Assembly: GCA_945828585.1 (NCBI GenBank)
Contig: CALZRN010000005.1
Span: 1 to 36,661, forward strand
DNA length: 36,661 nucleotides
Direction: 5' to 3'
Source of the DNA: an uncultured Bacteroidales bacterium
GTDB taxonomy: Bacteria; Bacteroidota; Bacteroidia; Bacteroidales; Paludibacteraceae
Positions 15,877 to 24,400 of this stretch are shown here, piece after piece; position 1 is the stretch's first letter, and each line of letters opens with the position of its first letter. The translations under genes were made by a program, and so were the position numbers. The notes under the pieces are model-generated. The model saw only the letters and a program-made list of their open reading frames with translations, was not told the origin of the DNA and ran no database searches.

Positions 15877-17517
15877 ATGAGCAAACCCATTATTTACCAA
15901 CTCTTCCCGCGCCTTTTGGGCAACTACAACGAGACGCGCAAACATAACGGCACCAAGGAAGAGAATGGCTGCGGGCGATTTGTAGATATCAACGAGCGTG
16001 CGCTCAAGTCCATCGCGGACTTGGGTGCCACGCATGTTTGGTACACCGGAGTCATCCGACACGCCACAGCCCAATACAACAACCCGGCTATCACCAAAGG
16101 CAAAGCCGGTTCGCCTTATGCCATCACCGACTACTACGATGTCGATCCCGACTTGGCAAAGAACGAAGCCAAGCGTATGCAGGAGTTCGAAGCCCTTGTC
16201 AAACGCACCCACAACGCCGGACTCGGTGTCATCATCGACTTTGTGCCCAACCACGTCAGCCGCGAGTATAAATCTCTCTGCAAACCTGCTGGCGTAGAGG
16301 ATCTCGGAGAGAAAGACCATCCCGAATGGGCCTTCTCGCCGCTCAATAACTTCTACTACCTGCCGGGTGAACGATTCACGATGGACAAGGACCTCCAGGG
16401 CTATGAAGAGTTCCCCGCCAAGGTCACCGGCAATGATTGTTTCACTTCGCATCCCTCCCTCAACGACTGGTACGAGACCGTCAAACTGAACTACGGCGTC
16501 TTCTATCAGGGCGGGCGGGAGAAGCAGTTCGACCCCATCCCCTCTACTTGGGTCAAGATGCGCGACATCTTGCTCTTCTGGGCGGACAAAGGAATCGACG
16601 GCGTGCGGGTAGATATGGCGGAGATGGTGCCTGTTGAGTTCTTCGCGTGGGCGATTGCAGCCGTGCGGAAGAGACATAAGAAATTCCTTTTTATCGGCGA
16701 GTGTTACGACCCGAACCAATACGACGCATACCTCGCGGCGGGATTCGACTACCTGTACGACAAAGTGGGCATGTACGACTACCTCCGAGGAGTCATCAGT
16801 AAGGGTTGGCCCGCAGAAGGCATCACCGCCAAATGGATGCAGCACGGCGACGAACGACTCAAGCACATGCTCTATTTCCTTGAGAACCACGACGAGCAGC
16901 GACTCGCCAGCGGCTTCTTCAGCGGAGACGGACGGTGCGCCGAACCGGCAATGATTGTGGCGGCTACCCTCAATCAATGTCCCGTCATGATCTACTCCGG
17001 CCAGGAGTTAGGCGAACGGGGGATGGAGATGGAGGGATTCTCCGGCATCGACGGCAGAACCACCATCTTCGATTATTGGGGCGTCAAATCCATCCAGGCT
17101 TGGGCGAACAAAGGTAAGTTCGACGGCGCTAAACTCTCGCCGGAACAAAAAGAACTGCGCGAGTTTTATCAGAAACTCCTAACCCTCACGCGTGATGACA
17201 AAGCGATCCAGAAAGGCCGCATGTACGACATCACCTATGCGCAGGGGGACGGTTTCAATAAACGCCAGCACTTCTCTTTCATCCGGCATATCAAAGGAGA
17301 GACACTCCTTGTGGTCGTCAATTTCCACGACCGCGAGCAGCAGATCCACCTCCGCTTGCCAAACGACGCCTTCGTCTATCTCGAGATGGATGGCAAAGCC
17401 AAAGCGACCGCCACAGATCTTCTGCGTGGAGGCAAACAGCCGATTGATTTTGCCCCGGATGCCTTCTTCGACATCGCGCTGCCTGCTTGGACCGGGGTGG
17501 TCTTAAAAATCAAGTAA
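15877..17517 (+). CDS. GH13-family alpha-amylase, cytoplasmic
   Basis: This is a 546-residue glycoside hydrolase of the alpha-amylase family with no signal peptide, so it should act on internal glycogen or imported malto-oligosaccharides. The catalytic TIM-barrel motifs are present: region I DFVPNH (121-126), region II GVRVDMAE with nucleophile Asp246, region III FIGEC with acid/base Glu275, and region IV ENHDEQR with Asp339. The C-terminal all-beta domain (about 440-546) ends in ...WTGVVLKIK. Its place between ackA and a prenyltransferase in one operon suggests coupling of glucan breakdown to acetate formation. The exact bond specificity cannot be told from motifs. Confidence 0.92.
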   Translation: MSKPIIYQLFPRLLGNYNETRKHNGTKEENGCGRFVDINERALKSIADLGATHVWYTGVIRHATAQYNNPAITKGKAGSPYAITDYYDVDPDLAKNEAKRMQEFEALVKRTHNAGLGVIIDFVPNHVSREYKSLCKPAGVEDLGEKDHPEWAFSPLNNFYYLPGERFTMDKDLQGYEEFPAKVTGNDCFTSHPSLNDWYETVKLNYGVFYQGGREKQFDPIPSTWVKMRDILLFWADKGIDGVRVDMAEMVPVEFFAWAIAAVRKRHKKFLFIGECYDPNQYDAYLAAGFDYLYDKVGMYDYLRGVISKGWPAEGITAKWMQHGDERLKHMLYFLENHDEQRLASGFFSGDGRCAEPAMIVAATLNQCPVMIYSGQELGERGMEMEGFSGIDGRTTIFDYWGVKSIQAWANKGKFDGAKLSPEQKELREFYQKLLTLTRDDKAIQKGRMYDITYAQGDGFNKRQHFSFIRHIKGETLLVVVNFHDREQQIHLRLPNDAFVYLEMDGKAKATATDLLRGGKQPIDFAPDAFFDIALPAWTGVVLKIK

Positions 17518-17547
17518 ACTGAATACTGATAACTGAATGCTGAATAC
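17515..17547 (+). repeat. Junction array of CTGAATA units between GH13 and ubiA-like genes
   Basis: From the GH13 stop codon, the spacer and the first codons of the next gene read as degenerate CTGAATAC/CTGATAA units of 6-8 nt. TAA or TGA occurs at offsets 1, 6, 13, 16 and 20, closing all three frames. The ATG of the prenyltransferase (17537) lies inside the array. Confidence 0.55.
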
Positions 17548-18496
17548 GTTCAAAGAGATCATGCGTCTGGTGAGGTGGAGCAACCTGCTCTTCCTCGCCG
17601 CGCTGATATACCTCATGGAGAAATGGGTAGCCGTACCCATTCTGGATGCGGCGGCATTTGGGGAGCAACTCCCGTGGTTCATCACCCTCCTGTTGGCGCT
17701 GGCGACCGTCCTGATTGCCGCCGGCGGATACGTCATCAATGACTATTTTGATGTCAAGATCGACCGCATCAACCGGCCCGACGAGCTGATCGTCACCCGC
17801 ACCATCCCCAAACCCACTGCCATGCACCTCAGTCTCTGTCTGAGCGGCGTGGGCATCCTCTGCGGACTCGGCATCGCCATACTCCTGCGCAGCATGACCC
17901 TCGGCATCCTGTTTATCCTCGTACCGGGACTCTTGTGGTTCTACTCCTCCTCGTATAAACGCCTCTTCATGATCGGCAATCTCATCATCGCCTTGCTCGC
18001 AGGCCTGACACCGATGTCGGTAGCGATGACGAACGTGGCGCAGCTCCGGCTTCGCTACGCCCCTATCCTGCCTTACACCTCCCTCGAGCACGACCTCTAT
18101 GCCTGGCTCGGAGGCTTCGCGCTCTTCGCGTTCCTCCTTACCTGGATGCGGGAGATCGTCAAGGACATGCAGGACCAGATGGGAGACCGAGAGCTGGAGT
18201 GTCACTCCATGCCGGTCGTTTGGGGAGACACATGGACGAAAATCTTCGTGACAGCCCTGGCGGTACTCACCCTCGCCATCATCGGCCACCTCTGGTACCG
18301 TGTCTTGCCGTTCCCCATCGGATGGAACAGCCTCAGCACGAGATATATTGTCCTGGGAATAATAACGCCCCTCCTCGGGGCATTAGGGTTGTTGTGGGCA
18401 GCGAAGATTCCTTCGGATTATAAGAACTGCCAGCAACTCATCAAGTTCACGATGTTCCTCGGAATGCTCTACAGCATCTGCTTGAGGGCCTTGTAA
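17537..18496 (+). CDS. UbiA-family prenyltransferase
   Basis: This 319-residue integral membrane prenyltransferase has about eight to nine hydrophobic helices. The two Mg/diphosphate-binding aspartate motifs are present: NDYFDVKIDRINRP (68-81) and REIVKDMQDQMGD (205-217). Bacteroidetes proteins of this type are often annotated as geranylgeranylglycerol-phosphate geranylgeranyltransferase. The true acceptor here (quinone precursor, glycerol phosphate or other) is not evident. The start codon sits within the junction repeat. Its last 28 nt overlap the convergent maf gene, so there is no terminator between them. Confidence 0.9.
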   Translation: MLNTFKEIMRLVRWSNLLFLAALIYLMEKWVAVPILDAAAFGEQLPWFITLLLALATVLIAAGGYVINDYFDVKIDRINRPDELIVTRTIPKPTAMHLSLCLSGVGILCGLGIAILLRSMTLGILFILVPGLLWFYSSSYKRLFMIGNLIIALLAGLTPMSVAMTNVAQLRLRYAPILPYTSLEHDLYAWLGGFALFAFLLTWMREIVKDMQDQMGDRELECHSMPVVWGDTWTKIFVTALAVLTLAIIGHLWYRVLPFPIGWNSLSTRYIVLGIITPLLGALGLLWAAKIPSDYKNCQQLIKFTMFLGMLYSICLRAL

Positions 18497-19032
18497 ACGA
18501 GGTGCACGGGGAATCCCATCACGTTGAAATACGACCCTTTCATCTCTGTGCAGGCGATATAACCGATCCACTCCTGCACCCCATACGCACCGGCTTTGTC
18601 AAAAGGCCGGTATTTTTGTATATAGTGCCGGATCTCTTCGTCCGTCAACGCGCAAAAAGTCACATCTGTCTTATCGACCACGGTCTCCATCGCTTTCCCT
18701 TTTTGGACAAAAGTGACGGCGGTGAACACCTGATGGGTCTTGCCGGAGAGGGCGCGCAGCATCGCATACGCCTCCGCCTCGTCGTGGGGCTTGCCTAACA
18801 TCTGCCCCTCCAACCATACTATCGTATCTGCTGTGATAAGGATCTGCCCCTCCTTGAGCTTTCCCTCGTACGCGTGCGCCTTCGCGCGCGATATATAATA
18901 AGGTATATCGCCGCCCTGCAACTCTGCCGGATAATGTTCATCGGCATCGATTGTAACAGCCGTAAATGGCAGGTCTAAACCTGCCATCAACTCGCGCCTT
19001 CTAGGGCTCTGACTTCCTAAGATAATTTCCAT
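18469..19032 (-). CDS. maf: Maf-family nucleotide pyrophosphatase
   Basis: This 187-residue house-cleaning enzyme hydrolyses nucleoside triphosphates (dTTP/UTP and modified relatives in this subgroup) to monophosphates. The signature starts at the N-terminus (ILGSQSPRRRELM). Further motifs are ADTIVWLEGQMLGKP with the catalytic aspartate, FDKAGAYGVQEW and GSYFNVMGFPV. The start is coupled to the end of the topoisomerase gene by a TGATG overlap at 19030-19034. This indicates one operon with the small membrane protein and parC. The 3' end overlaps the convergent prenyltransferase gene. Confidence 0.94.
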   Translation of the reverse strand: MEIILGSQSPRRRELMAGLDLPFTAVTIDADEHYPAELQGGDIPYYISRAKAHAYEGKLKEGQILITADTIVWLEGQMLGKPHDEAEAYAMLRALSGKTHQVFTAVTFVQKGKAMETVVDKTDVTFCALTDEEIRHYIQKYRPFDKAGAYGVQEWIGYIACTEMKGSYFNVMGFPVHLVYKALKQML

Positions 19033-21668
19033 CAGAATAAATCTAATTGTGTATCTTGTGGCTTCTCGAAGGTCATCTTCACGCCTTCCACCTCAATCTC
19101 TTCAGGTGCCTTCTTCTCTTCCTCCTGTAGCGGCGCTTCAGCCTCCTCCTCTGTTTCCTCCTCTACCTTCGGTTCGGGCTCCGGGGCTGGCTCCGGCTCG
19201 GGGGTGATATCTTCGATGCTCGCCACCTCCAGAGTCGTCACGCGTTTACCCTTCGCCTTGGCGGATTTCTCATCGATAAACTCAGCCATCGTGATCTCCA
19301 TCGGCTCGTGTTTCTCGTCGCTGAACAGCACGCGGAACACCGCCTCCTCACGGTCGGATAGCACGACAATCCGGGAGTCTTTGTCTTCGCCTAAGAACGA
19401 TTGAACCTTCGCCTGCGCGTCGTCTAACTTAAACCGCTTTCCGTAGTAGTATTTCAACTCGCCGTTCCATTGAATCAGCGACCATACCTTGTCCGCATCC
19501 AGCTTCTCAATCCGCAGGATGTTATCCTCGAAATGGGCGGTGAGGTCATAACTGGTGGTGTAGTATGTACCATCGTTATTGATCACGAGGATCCGGTCGT
19601 CGTCCCAGAACTCGCCCAGATACACTCCGTGTTCGTCGTAGTTGACGCGCAGCACATCCGGGTCAAACCATACCTTCCGACCGCCGAGCGTCGAACGGCC
19701 TTTCTGTTTCAGAGTGATGGATTTGACTTCGTATTTGGTCAGCAGATTGCCTCGCGCCGTGCGCGATTTGACGGCTAACTCGCTCAGATCCTTGCATACC
19801 TCTAACTTCTTGAGGTGAAGCGCCGGCTTCAGCGCCACGCGGATCACCTCCGCCTCACCGTTCGGGTTGACGGTGAAATACATCACTTTCGACCCCGGCT
19901 TGCCTTGCGTCAGGTCGTACTCCTTATCCCGCGCCACACCGGTCACGGAAAAGCGTTTCATGTAGTACGGACCTTTCTTGCCGTCGCGGTAAACAACGTT
20001 ATACACCGTCCGCTCATCGCCGCGCTGGAACACAGCGATATGCAATATATCCGTCCCGACAAACAGCTTCTCGGCTACCTTCACCACCTTGTATTTGCCA
20101 TCCTTGTGGAAGACGATCAAATCATCGATATCCGAGCAGTCGAACAGGTAGTTATCTTTTTTCAAGCCCGTCCCGACGAATCCCTCTTCGCTGTTCATGT
20201 ACAGCTTGACGTTGTTCTCCACAACCGCCTGCACGTTGATCGCACCGAAGTTACGCACCTCGGTCTTACGCGGATAGGCCTCGCCGTATTTCGCCTTCAG
20301 CATCTCAAACCACGAGATCGTGTAGTCCGTCAGATGGTTGAGGTTCTTGATGCACGCCTTGATCTTCTTCTCCAGTTCCTTCATCAGTTCATCCGCCTTC
20401 TTGGAGTCGAACTTCGTGATGCGCAGCATTCGTATCTCGAAGAGTTTCTCGATATCTTCGCTCCTCACCTCACGGATCAGCTGGGCCTTGAACGGCGTCA
20501 ACGCCTCGTCCACAAACGCAATCAGCTTCTCCTTATTCGGCGCGTTCTCGTAACCCTCCTCTTTATAGATGCGGTTCTCGATGAAAATCTTCTCTAACGA
20601 GGTGTAGAAATACTTCTCCTCCAGCTCCCCTTTCTCGATCTCCAACTCCCATTTCAGCAGCGCTTTGGTATTCTCCGTGGAGAGTTTGAGCAGGTTGCTC
20701 ACAGTAGTGAAGATCGGCTTGCGGTTCTCCACCACACAGCAGTTCGGGCTGATATTCACCTCGCAATCCGTGAAGGCATAGAGTGCGTCAATCGCTTTGT
20801 CCGACGACGAACCCGGCGCCAGCTGCACAACGATACGTGCCTGATCAGCGGTGAAATCGTCAATCTTCTTGATCTTGATCTTACCTTTCTGGTTGGCCTT
20901 GAGGATAGTCTCGATAATCTTCGAGGTGGTAGTTCCGTAAGGAATCTCCGTGATAATCAGGGTCTTGTTGTCGTCCGCCTTCTGGATCCTTGCGCGGATC
21001 TTCACCTGTCCGCCGCGTTCGCCGTCGTTGTACTTGGTCACGTCGATCACGCCGCCGGTCGGAAAATCCGGATAGAGTTGGAACTCCTGACCCCGCAGGT
21101 ACGCCAACGAAGCGTCGCAGAGCTCGTTGAAGTTATGCGGCAGAATCTTCGAGTTCAGACCCACGGCGATACCCTCAACACCTTGCGCCAACAGCAGCGG
21201 GAATTTTACCGGCAGGTGGATCGGCTCGTTCTTACGGCCGTCGTAACTCTTCATCCACTCCGTCGTCTTGGCGTTGAACACCGCCTCTAACGCAAACTTA
21301 CTCAGCCTTGCCTCGATATAACGGGGAGCCGCAGCGCCGTCACCCGTCAGGATGTTGCCCCAGTTTCCCTGGCAATCGATCAGCAGGTCTTTCTGGCCCA
21401 ACTGCACCAGCGCATCGCCGATGGACGCATCGCCATGAGGGTGGTACTGCATCGTCTGGCCAACGATATTGGCGACCTTGTTGTATTTCCCGTCATCCAC
21501 CGTCTTCATCGCATGAAGAATACGGCGCTGAACGGGCTTCAGGCCATCCTCTATCGCCGGTACAGCACGCTCCAGTATCACATACGACGCATAGTCCAGA
21601 AACCAATCCTGGTACATTCCCGTCAAGTGATACTTCACAGCATCATTGAATCCACCCTGACCTGCCAT
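19032..21668 (-). CDS. parC: DNA topoisomerase IV subunit A (GyrA/ParC family)
   Basis: This is an 878-residue type IIA topoisomerase A subunit that works with a ParE-like partner not in the window. The N-terminal domain has the winged helix with the quinolone-region QTMQYHPHGDASIGDALVQL (71-90) and the catalytic tyrosine in GAAAPRYIEARLS (Tyr117). A coiled-coil tower follows. The C-terminal part lacks an obvious GyrA box, favouring ParC over GyrA. The tail (about 815-878) is an acidic Pro/Glu-rich extension ending DTQLDLF. The upstream stop of the small membrane protein is 6 nt away, so the two genes are probably translationally coupled. Confidence 0.93.
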   Translation of the reverse strand: MAGQGGFNDAVKYHLTGMYQDWFLDYASYVILERAVPAIEDGLKPVQRRILHAMKTVDDGKYNKVANIVGQTMQYHPHGDASIGDALVQLGQKDLLIDCQGNWGNILTGDGAAAPRYIEARLSKFALEAVFNAKTTEWMKSYDGRKNEPIHLPVKFPLLLAQGVEGIAVGLNSKILPHNFNELCDASLAYLRGQEFQLYPDFPTGGVIDVTKYNDGERGGQVKIRARIQKADDNKTLIITEIPYGTTTSKIIETILKANQKGKIKIKKIDDFTADQARIVVQLAPGSSSDKAIDALYAFTDCEVNISPNCCVVENRKPIFTTVSNLLKLSTENTKALLKWELEIEKGELEEKYFYTSLEKIFIENRIYKEEGYENAPNKEKLIAFVDEALTPFKAQLIREVRSEDIEKLFEIRMLRITKFDSKKADELMKELEKKIKACIKNLNHLTDYTISWFEMLKAKYGEAYPRKTEVRNFGAINVQAVVENNVKLYMNSEEGFVGTGLKKDNYLFDCSDIDDLIVFHKDGKYKVVKVAEKLFVGTDILHIAVFQRGDERTVYNVVYRDGKKGPYYMKRFSVTGVARDKEYDLTQGKPGSKVMYFTVNPNGEAEVIRVALKPALHLKKLEVCKDLSELAVKSRTARGNLLTKYEVKSITLKQKGRSTLGGRKVWFDPDVLRVNYDEHGVYLGEFWDDDRILVINNDGTYYTTSYDLTAHFEDNILRIEKLDADKVWSLIQWNGELKYYYGKRFKLDDAQAKVQSFLGEDKDSRIVVLSDREEAVFRVLFSDEKHEPMEITMAEFIDEKSAKAKGKRVTTLEVASIEDITPEPEPAPEPEPKVEEETEEEAEAPLQEEEKKAPEEIEVEGVKMTFEKPQDTQLDLF

Positions 21669-21674
21669 CAGCGG

Positions 21675-21839
21675 TTATCCCTTTCTGTTAATGAAAATAT
21701 AGGCTAAGATACCGGCTACCTCACATACCATACCGGCGATTAGCAAACTATTCTCCGGCAGAGCAAACTTGTACACCACCAGGAATAATACACCTAAAAT
21801 CAGGAGACAAACTCCTAAATACTTCTTGAATAATTCCAT
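21675..21839 (-). CDS. Small two-helix membrane protein (54 residues)
   Basis: This short gene begins MELFKKYLGVCLLILG and ends ILAYIFINRKG. It has two hydrophobic segments, about 8-24 and 32-49, separated by a short polar turn (KFALPENS), with positive charges at both ends. It is supported by a good promoter (TTTG-N20-TAAATTTG) 52 nt upstream, and its stop lies 6 nt before the parC start. It is not a family I can name. Its position suggests co-expression with topoisomerase IV, not necessarily a shared function. Confidence 0.75.
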   Translation of the reverse strand: MELFKKYLGVCLLILGVLFLVVYKFALPENSLLIAGMVCEVAGILAYIFINRKG

Positions 21840-21890
21840 AATAACGCGTTATTTCGTTGCCCAAAGGGCATGATTAATCATTTCACGCTG
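21840..21890 (-). promoter_or_regulatory. Structured 5' leader of the membrane protein-parC-maf operon
   Basis: Between the predicted transcription start (about 21884) and the ATG are three palindromes: TGATTAATCA (21871-21880), GCCC-AAA-GGGC (21859-21869) and ATAACGCGTTAT (21841-21852, two bases from the start codon). They could be a repressor site or leader structure. The role is inferred. Confidence 0.45.
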
Positions 21891-21922
21891 CAAATTTACT
21901 ACAAAAAATTTGAATTACCAAA
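21891..21922 (-). promoter_or_regulatory. Promoter of the membrane protein-parC-maf operon
   Basis: On the minus strand this is TTTG (21919-21922), 20 nt, TAAATTTG (21891-21898), an exact match to the Bacteroidetes consensus. Confidence 0.7.
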
Positions 21923-21984
21923 TAAATTGGCAAAAAAAATGAAGAATGCTTGTATTAATGAATGTTTTTGGCGATTTATTTGGA

Positions 21985-22033
21985 GTTCGCTACATTTAGC
22001 GAACGTAACTTCGAGGTGGGACGGCTTGCCGTG
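21985..22033. repeat. Inverted repeats downstream of dprA
   Basis: GTTCGCTA-CATT-TAGCGAAC (21985-22004) is a perfect 8-bp hairpin. Next is GTAACTTCGAG (from about 22005), whose reverse complement CTCGAAGTTAC is in the second of the two direct repeats that follow. A small ACGG-CTTG-CCGT hairpin lies between. It probably ends the dprA operon transcript or protects its 3' end. Confidence 0.5.
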
Positions 22034-22035
22034 TC

Positions 22036-22095
22036 GGTGCCCTCGAAATTACTACAAATTTTTGCAAGGTGCCCTCGAAGTTACTACAAATTTTT
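22036..22095. repeat. Two 28-nt direct repeats at the dprA 3' end
   Basis: GGTGCCCTCGAAATTACTAC... (22036-22063) is repeated at 22068-22095 with one base change, at a period of 32 nt. The second copy contains the last codons and stop of dprA (cta at 22084-22086). The first is a downstream echo of the gene end, as expected from a local tandem duplication. Confidence 0.7.
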
Positions 22096-22986
22096 CATAT
22101 ATACCCCTCCCGGCAGAGCGCGTACGTACCCCTCTATCTCTAACATCGTCAGCTCGGATGCCACCTCGCCATACGCCAGACCGGTCTCCATGACGATAAG
22201 GTTGATATGCATTCCCTCCTCCGCCTCCTGCAGCTTGGCGAGGATGATCTGCTGCTCCTTAGTCAGGTTGTCCATCAGTCCGATCAGGCTGGTCTGCATA
22301 CCTTCCGAAGCACTCTTCCGGGTCTTCCATTCCATCGCCTTAATGAGATCCTCCGCCGAAGTGATCAGGCGGGCTCTACCGTCACGGATAAGGCCGTTGC
22401 ATCCCTCGGAGGCAGGGTCATTGGGCCGACCCGGGAAAGCGAACAAAGCACGGTCGTAGGCTTTCGCCCTCAACGCGGTAGTCAGACTGCCGCCGTGAGC
22501 ATGACTCTCCACAACCACCACCGCATCCGCCATTCCCGCGATAATCCGGTTGCGTTGGATAAAATACGGGGCAAACGGTTCTACGCCTAATTCGTATTCC
22601 GACACTACTCCGCCGTTCTCCATCGCCGCTTCCGCTTCCGGCCGGTGTTGGGACGGATAGATCCGGTCCAGACCGTGCGCCAGCACCATGATGGTCGGGA
22701 TCCCGTACCGGATGGCCGCACGATGTGCCGCGATATCGATCCCGTACGCCCCGCCGGAGACGATGACAAGATCATCGAGACGCTCGTGCAACTCGCGCAC
22801 AAGCTTCTCGGTTAGCTCCTTGCCCCGTTCGGTCGGACGCCGCGTGCCCACGATCGCCACCACATGCCGGCTCTCCGTAGGGATATTACCCCTTACGTAC
22901 AGAGGATTCGGCTTGTCATGGCATGACTGCAGGCGATACGGATAGTCCGCATCTTCGGGAGTCCAAACACGGAGGGGATATCGCAT
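22084..22986 (-). CDS. dprA: DprA/Smf-like DNA-processing protein, short form
   Basis: This Rossmann-like single-strand DNA-binding protein is the factor that loads RecA on incoming DNA in transformation. Of its 300 residues, the core shows VAIVGTRRPTERG (43-55), VSGGAYGIDIAAH (76-88), SEYELGVEPFAPYFIQRNRIIAGM (about 129-152) and FAFPGRPNDPASEGCNGLI (about 182-200). A C-terminal winged-helix-like segment (about 240-300) is present. The N-terminal helix-hairpin-helix/SAM-like domain of longer family members is missing, so this is near the short end of the family. It follows upp by 6 nt. The 3' end lies in a tandem duplication. Confidence 0.92.
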   Translation of the reverse strand: MRYPLRVWTPEDADYPYRLQSCHDKPNPLYVRGNIPTESRHVVAIVGTRRPTERGKELTEKLVRELHERLDDLVIVSGGAYGIDIAAHRAAIRYGIPTIMVLAHGLDRIYPSQHRPEAEAAMENGGVVSEYELGVEPFAPYFIQRNRIIAGMADAVVVVESHAHGGSLTTALRAKAYDRALFAFPGRPNDPASEGCNGLIRDGRARLITSAEDLIKAMEWKTRKSASEGMQTSLIGLMDNLTKEQQIILAKLQEAEEGMHINLIVMETGLAYGEVASELTMLEIEGYVRALPGGVYMKNL

Positions 22987-22992
22987 GATTAC

Positions 22993-23664
22993 TTATCGAT
23001 CGGAGAGATGGATCTTTTGACCATAACATAAATCGCCGGCATCGCCAAGACCCGGTACGATATACTTCTTCTCGTTTAGCACCGGATCGATCGCCGCGCA
23101 CCAGAGGGTGACATCGTCGCGGTCGTTCAGCGCCTTGCGTATGTACTCGATGGCTTGCGGCGTGGCGATAGTGCAGCATAGATGCGTATGCCGCGGCGTT
23201 CCGTGCTTCAGAAGCGCCAGATAACCTACCTCCATCGACATGCCGGTCGCTAACATCGGATCCACTACGATCAGGGTTTTCCCCTCGATAGAAGGCGCAG
23301 CCATGTACTCCGCCACGATCTCTAACTCGCCGTCCTTACCCTCACGCCGATAGGCGCTCAAGAAACCATTGTCCGCATGATCGAAGATATTCAGGAACCC
23401 CTGATGAAGCGGCATGCCGGCACGCAAAATGGTCGCCAGCACCAACTGGTCGGAGATAACATCCACCGTCGTCTTCGCCAGCGGAGTCTGCACGTCCGTG
23501 GACGCGTAGTTCAGCTCCTTGCTCAACTCGATCGCCATGACCTCGCCGATACGCTCGATGTTCCGGCGAAAACGAAGACGGTCTTTCTGGATATCCACGT
23601 CGCGGATCTCGCGAAGGAAATTATTGAGCACGCTATGGTGCTCCGACAGATTGATAACTTTCAT
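22993..23664 (-). CDS. upp: Uracil phosphoribosyltransferase
   Basis: This salvage enzyme converts uracil and PRPP to UMP. At 223 residues it is slightly longer than the classical enzyme, as in Bacteroidetes relatives. The PRPP-binding loop is LIVVDPMLATGMS (131-143). The uracil-binding segment YIVPGLGDAGD (201-211) is intact. ATILRAGMPLHQGF (about 77-90) is the flexible-arm region. The start overlaps the stop of the coiled-coil gene (TAATG at 23662-23666), so the two are translated together. Confidence 0.94.
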   Translation of the reverse strand: MKVINLSEHHSVLNNFLREIRDVDIQKDRLRFRRNIERIGEVMAIELSKELNYASTDVQTPLAKTTVDVISDQLVLATILRAGMPLHQGFLNIFDHADNGFLSAYRREGKDGELEIVAEYMAAPSIEGKTLIVVDPMLATGMSMEVGYLALLKHGTPRHTHLCCTIATPQAIEYIRKALNDRDDVTLWCAAIDPVLNEKKYIVPGLGDAGDLCYGQKIHLSDR

Positions 23665-24305
23665 TATTGCATGGATTTAGCTGCTTTCTGCTCGGCTTTC
23701 ACGCTGGCTACGCGGGCCTTGAGTTCTGCCTCGATACCGGCAAGAGTGGTCGCTTTCTGCGCTACCTCCTGGTTGTAGGTCTGGAGCTTGGTCTGGTGGT
23801 TCTGGATAGCGGTCTCGAGGTCCGATACGGCGCGCTGACGCTCTGCTAACTCGCGAAGCGCATAACCCAACTCCTTCTGCTGTTGCTCCAGGAAAGCCGT
23901 GTACGTCTCGCGCGTCTCTGCGTTCAACTCTTTCTGCTTCGTCAGCATCTTCTGCTGATCTGCTACAACTTTCTGCATCGCTTTCAGTTCGCCCTCTTCT
24001 TTGTCGTAGAGTTTCTTCATCGATTCCGCCATCTTGGTTGCGTCCTTCAGGGAGTTAGCCATCTCTTTCGTGAGCTGCTGCTCCGTCTTGAGCTCCTCTT
24101 TGGCGGCTTTCAGCTCCGCCTCGTTCATCTCCAATGCCTGAGCCACTGCGTCCAACGATGCGCGATACATGATGGGCTCCTTCATGTACAGGACACGCAA
24201 AGAATCTACCTTGAACTCCGCCAGCGTAACCGTTATCGGAGTCACTTTCTGGGCCATGGCGCTTACGCTCATTGCCACGAAAACTATCAAAAAGAACTTT
24301 TTCAT
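23664..24305 (-). CDS. Exported coiled-coil protein, unknown function
   Basis: This 213-residue protein starts at 24305, giving the signal peptide MKKFFLIVFVAMSVSAMAQ. A longer frame to 24380 would cross the promoter. After a short beta-like stretch (KVTPITVTLAEFKVDSLRVLYMKEP), nearly all the rest (about 50-213) is heptad-like and rich in Ala, Glu, Lys and Gln, predicting a long periplasmic coiled coil. There is no lipobox. I do not recognise the family. The promoter 25-55 nt upstream is a perfect consensus match. It heads an operon with upp and dprA. Confidence 0.8.
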   Translation of the reverse strand: MKKFFLIVFVAMSVSAMAQKVTPITVTLAEFKVDSLRVLYMKEPIMYRASLDAVAQALEMNEAELKAAKEELKTEQQLTKEMANSLKDATKMAESMKKLYDKEEGELKAMQKVVADQQKMLTKQKELNAETRETYTAFLEQQQKELGYALRELAERQRAVSDLETAIQNHQTKLQTYNQEVAQKATTLAGIEAELKARVASVKAEQKAAKSMQ

Positions 24306-24329
24306 ATCGATAAACTTTGAATTCCGCTG

Positions 24330-24377
24330 CAAAGATACTAAAAAATTTGCAAATGTCAAAATTTTTCTATATCTTTG
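24330..24377. promoter_or_regulatory. Divergent promoter pair with interlocked -33 elements
   Basis: Minus strand: TTTG (24357-24360), 19 nt, TATCTTTG (24330-24337), for the coiled-coil/upp/dprA operon. Plus strand: TTTG (24346-24349), 20 nt, TATCTTTG (24370-24377), for the DUF5063-like gene. The two -33 boxes are only 7 nt apart inside TTTGCAAATGTCAAA, so each promoter's spacer covers the other's -33 box. The two polymerases would compete. Confidence 0.75.
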
Positions 24378-24400
24378 CACGTTTTTTTATGAATTAAGGT

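Noticed and set aside
15868-16977. 369-codon minus-strand frame opposite the GH13 gene, and similar long frames opposite pta and ackA
   Set aside because: The sense genes have complete catalytic motifs. Long antisense frames are expected from their C-ending codon use.
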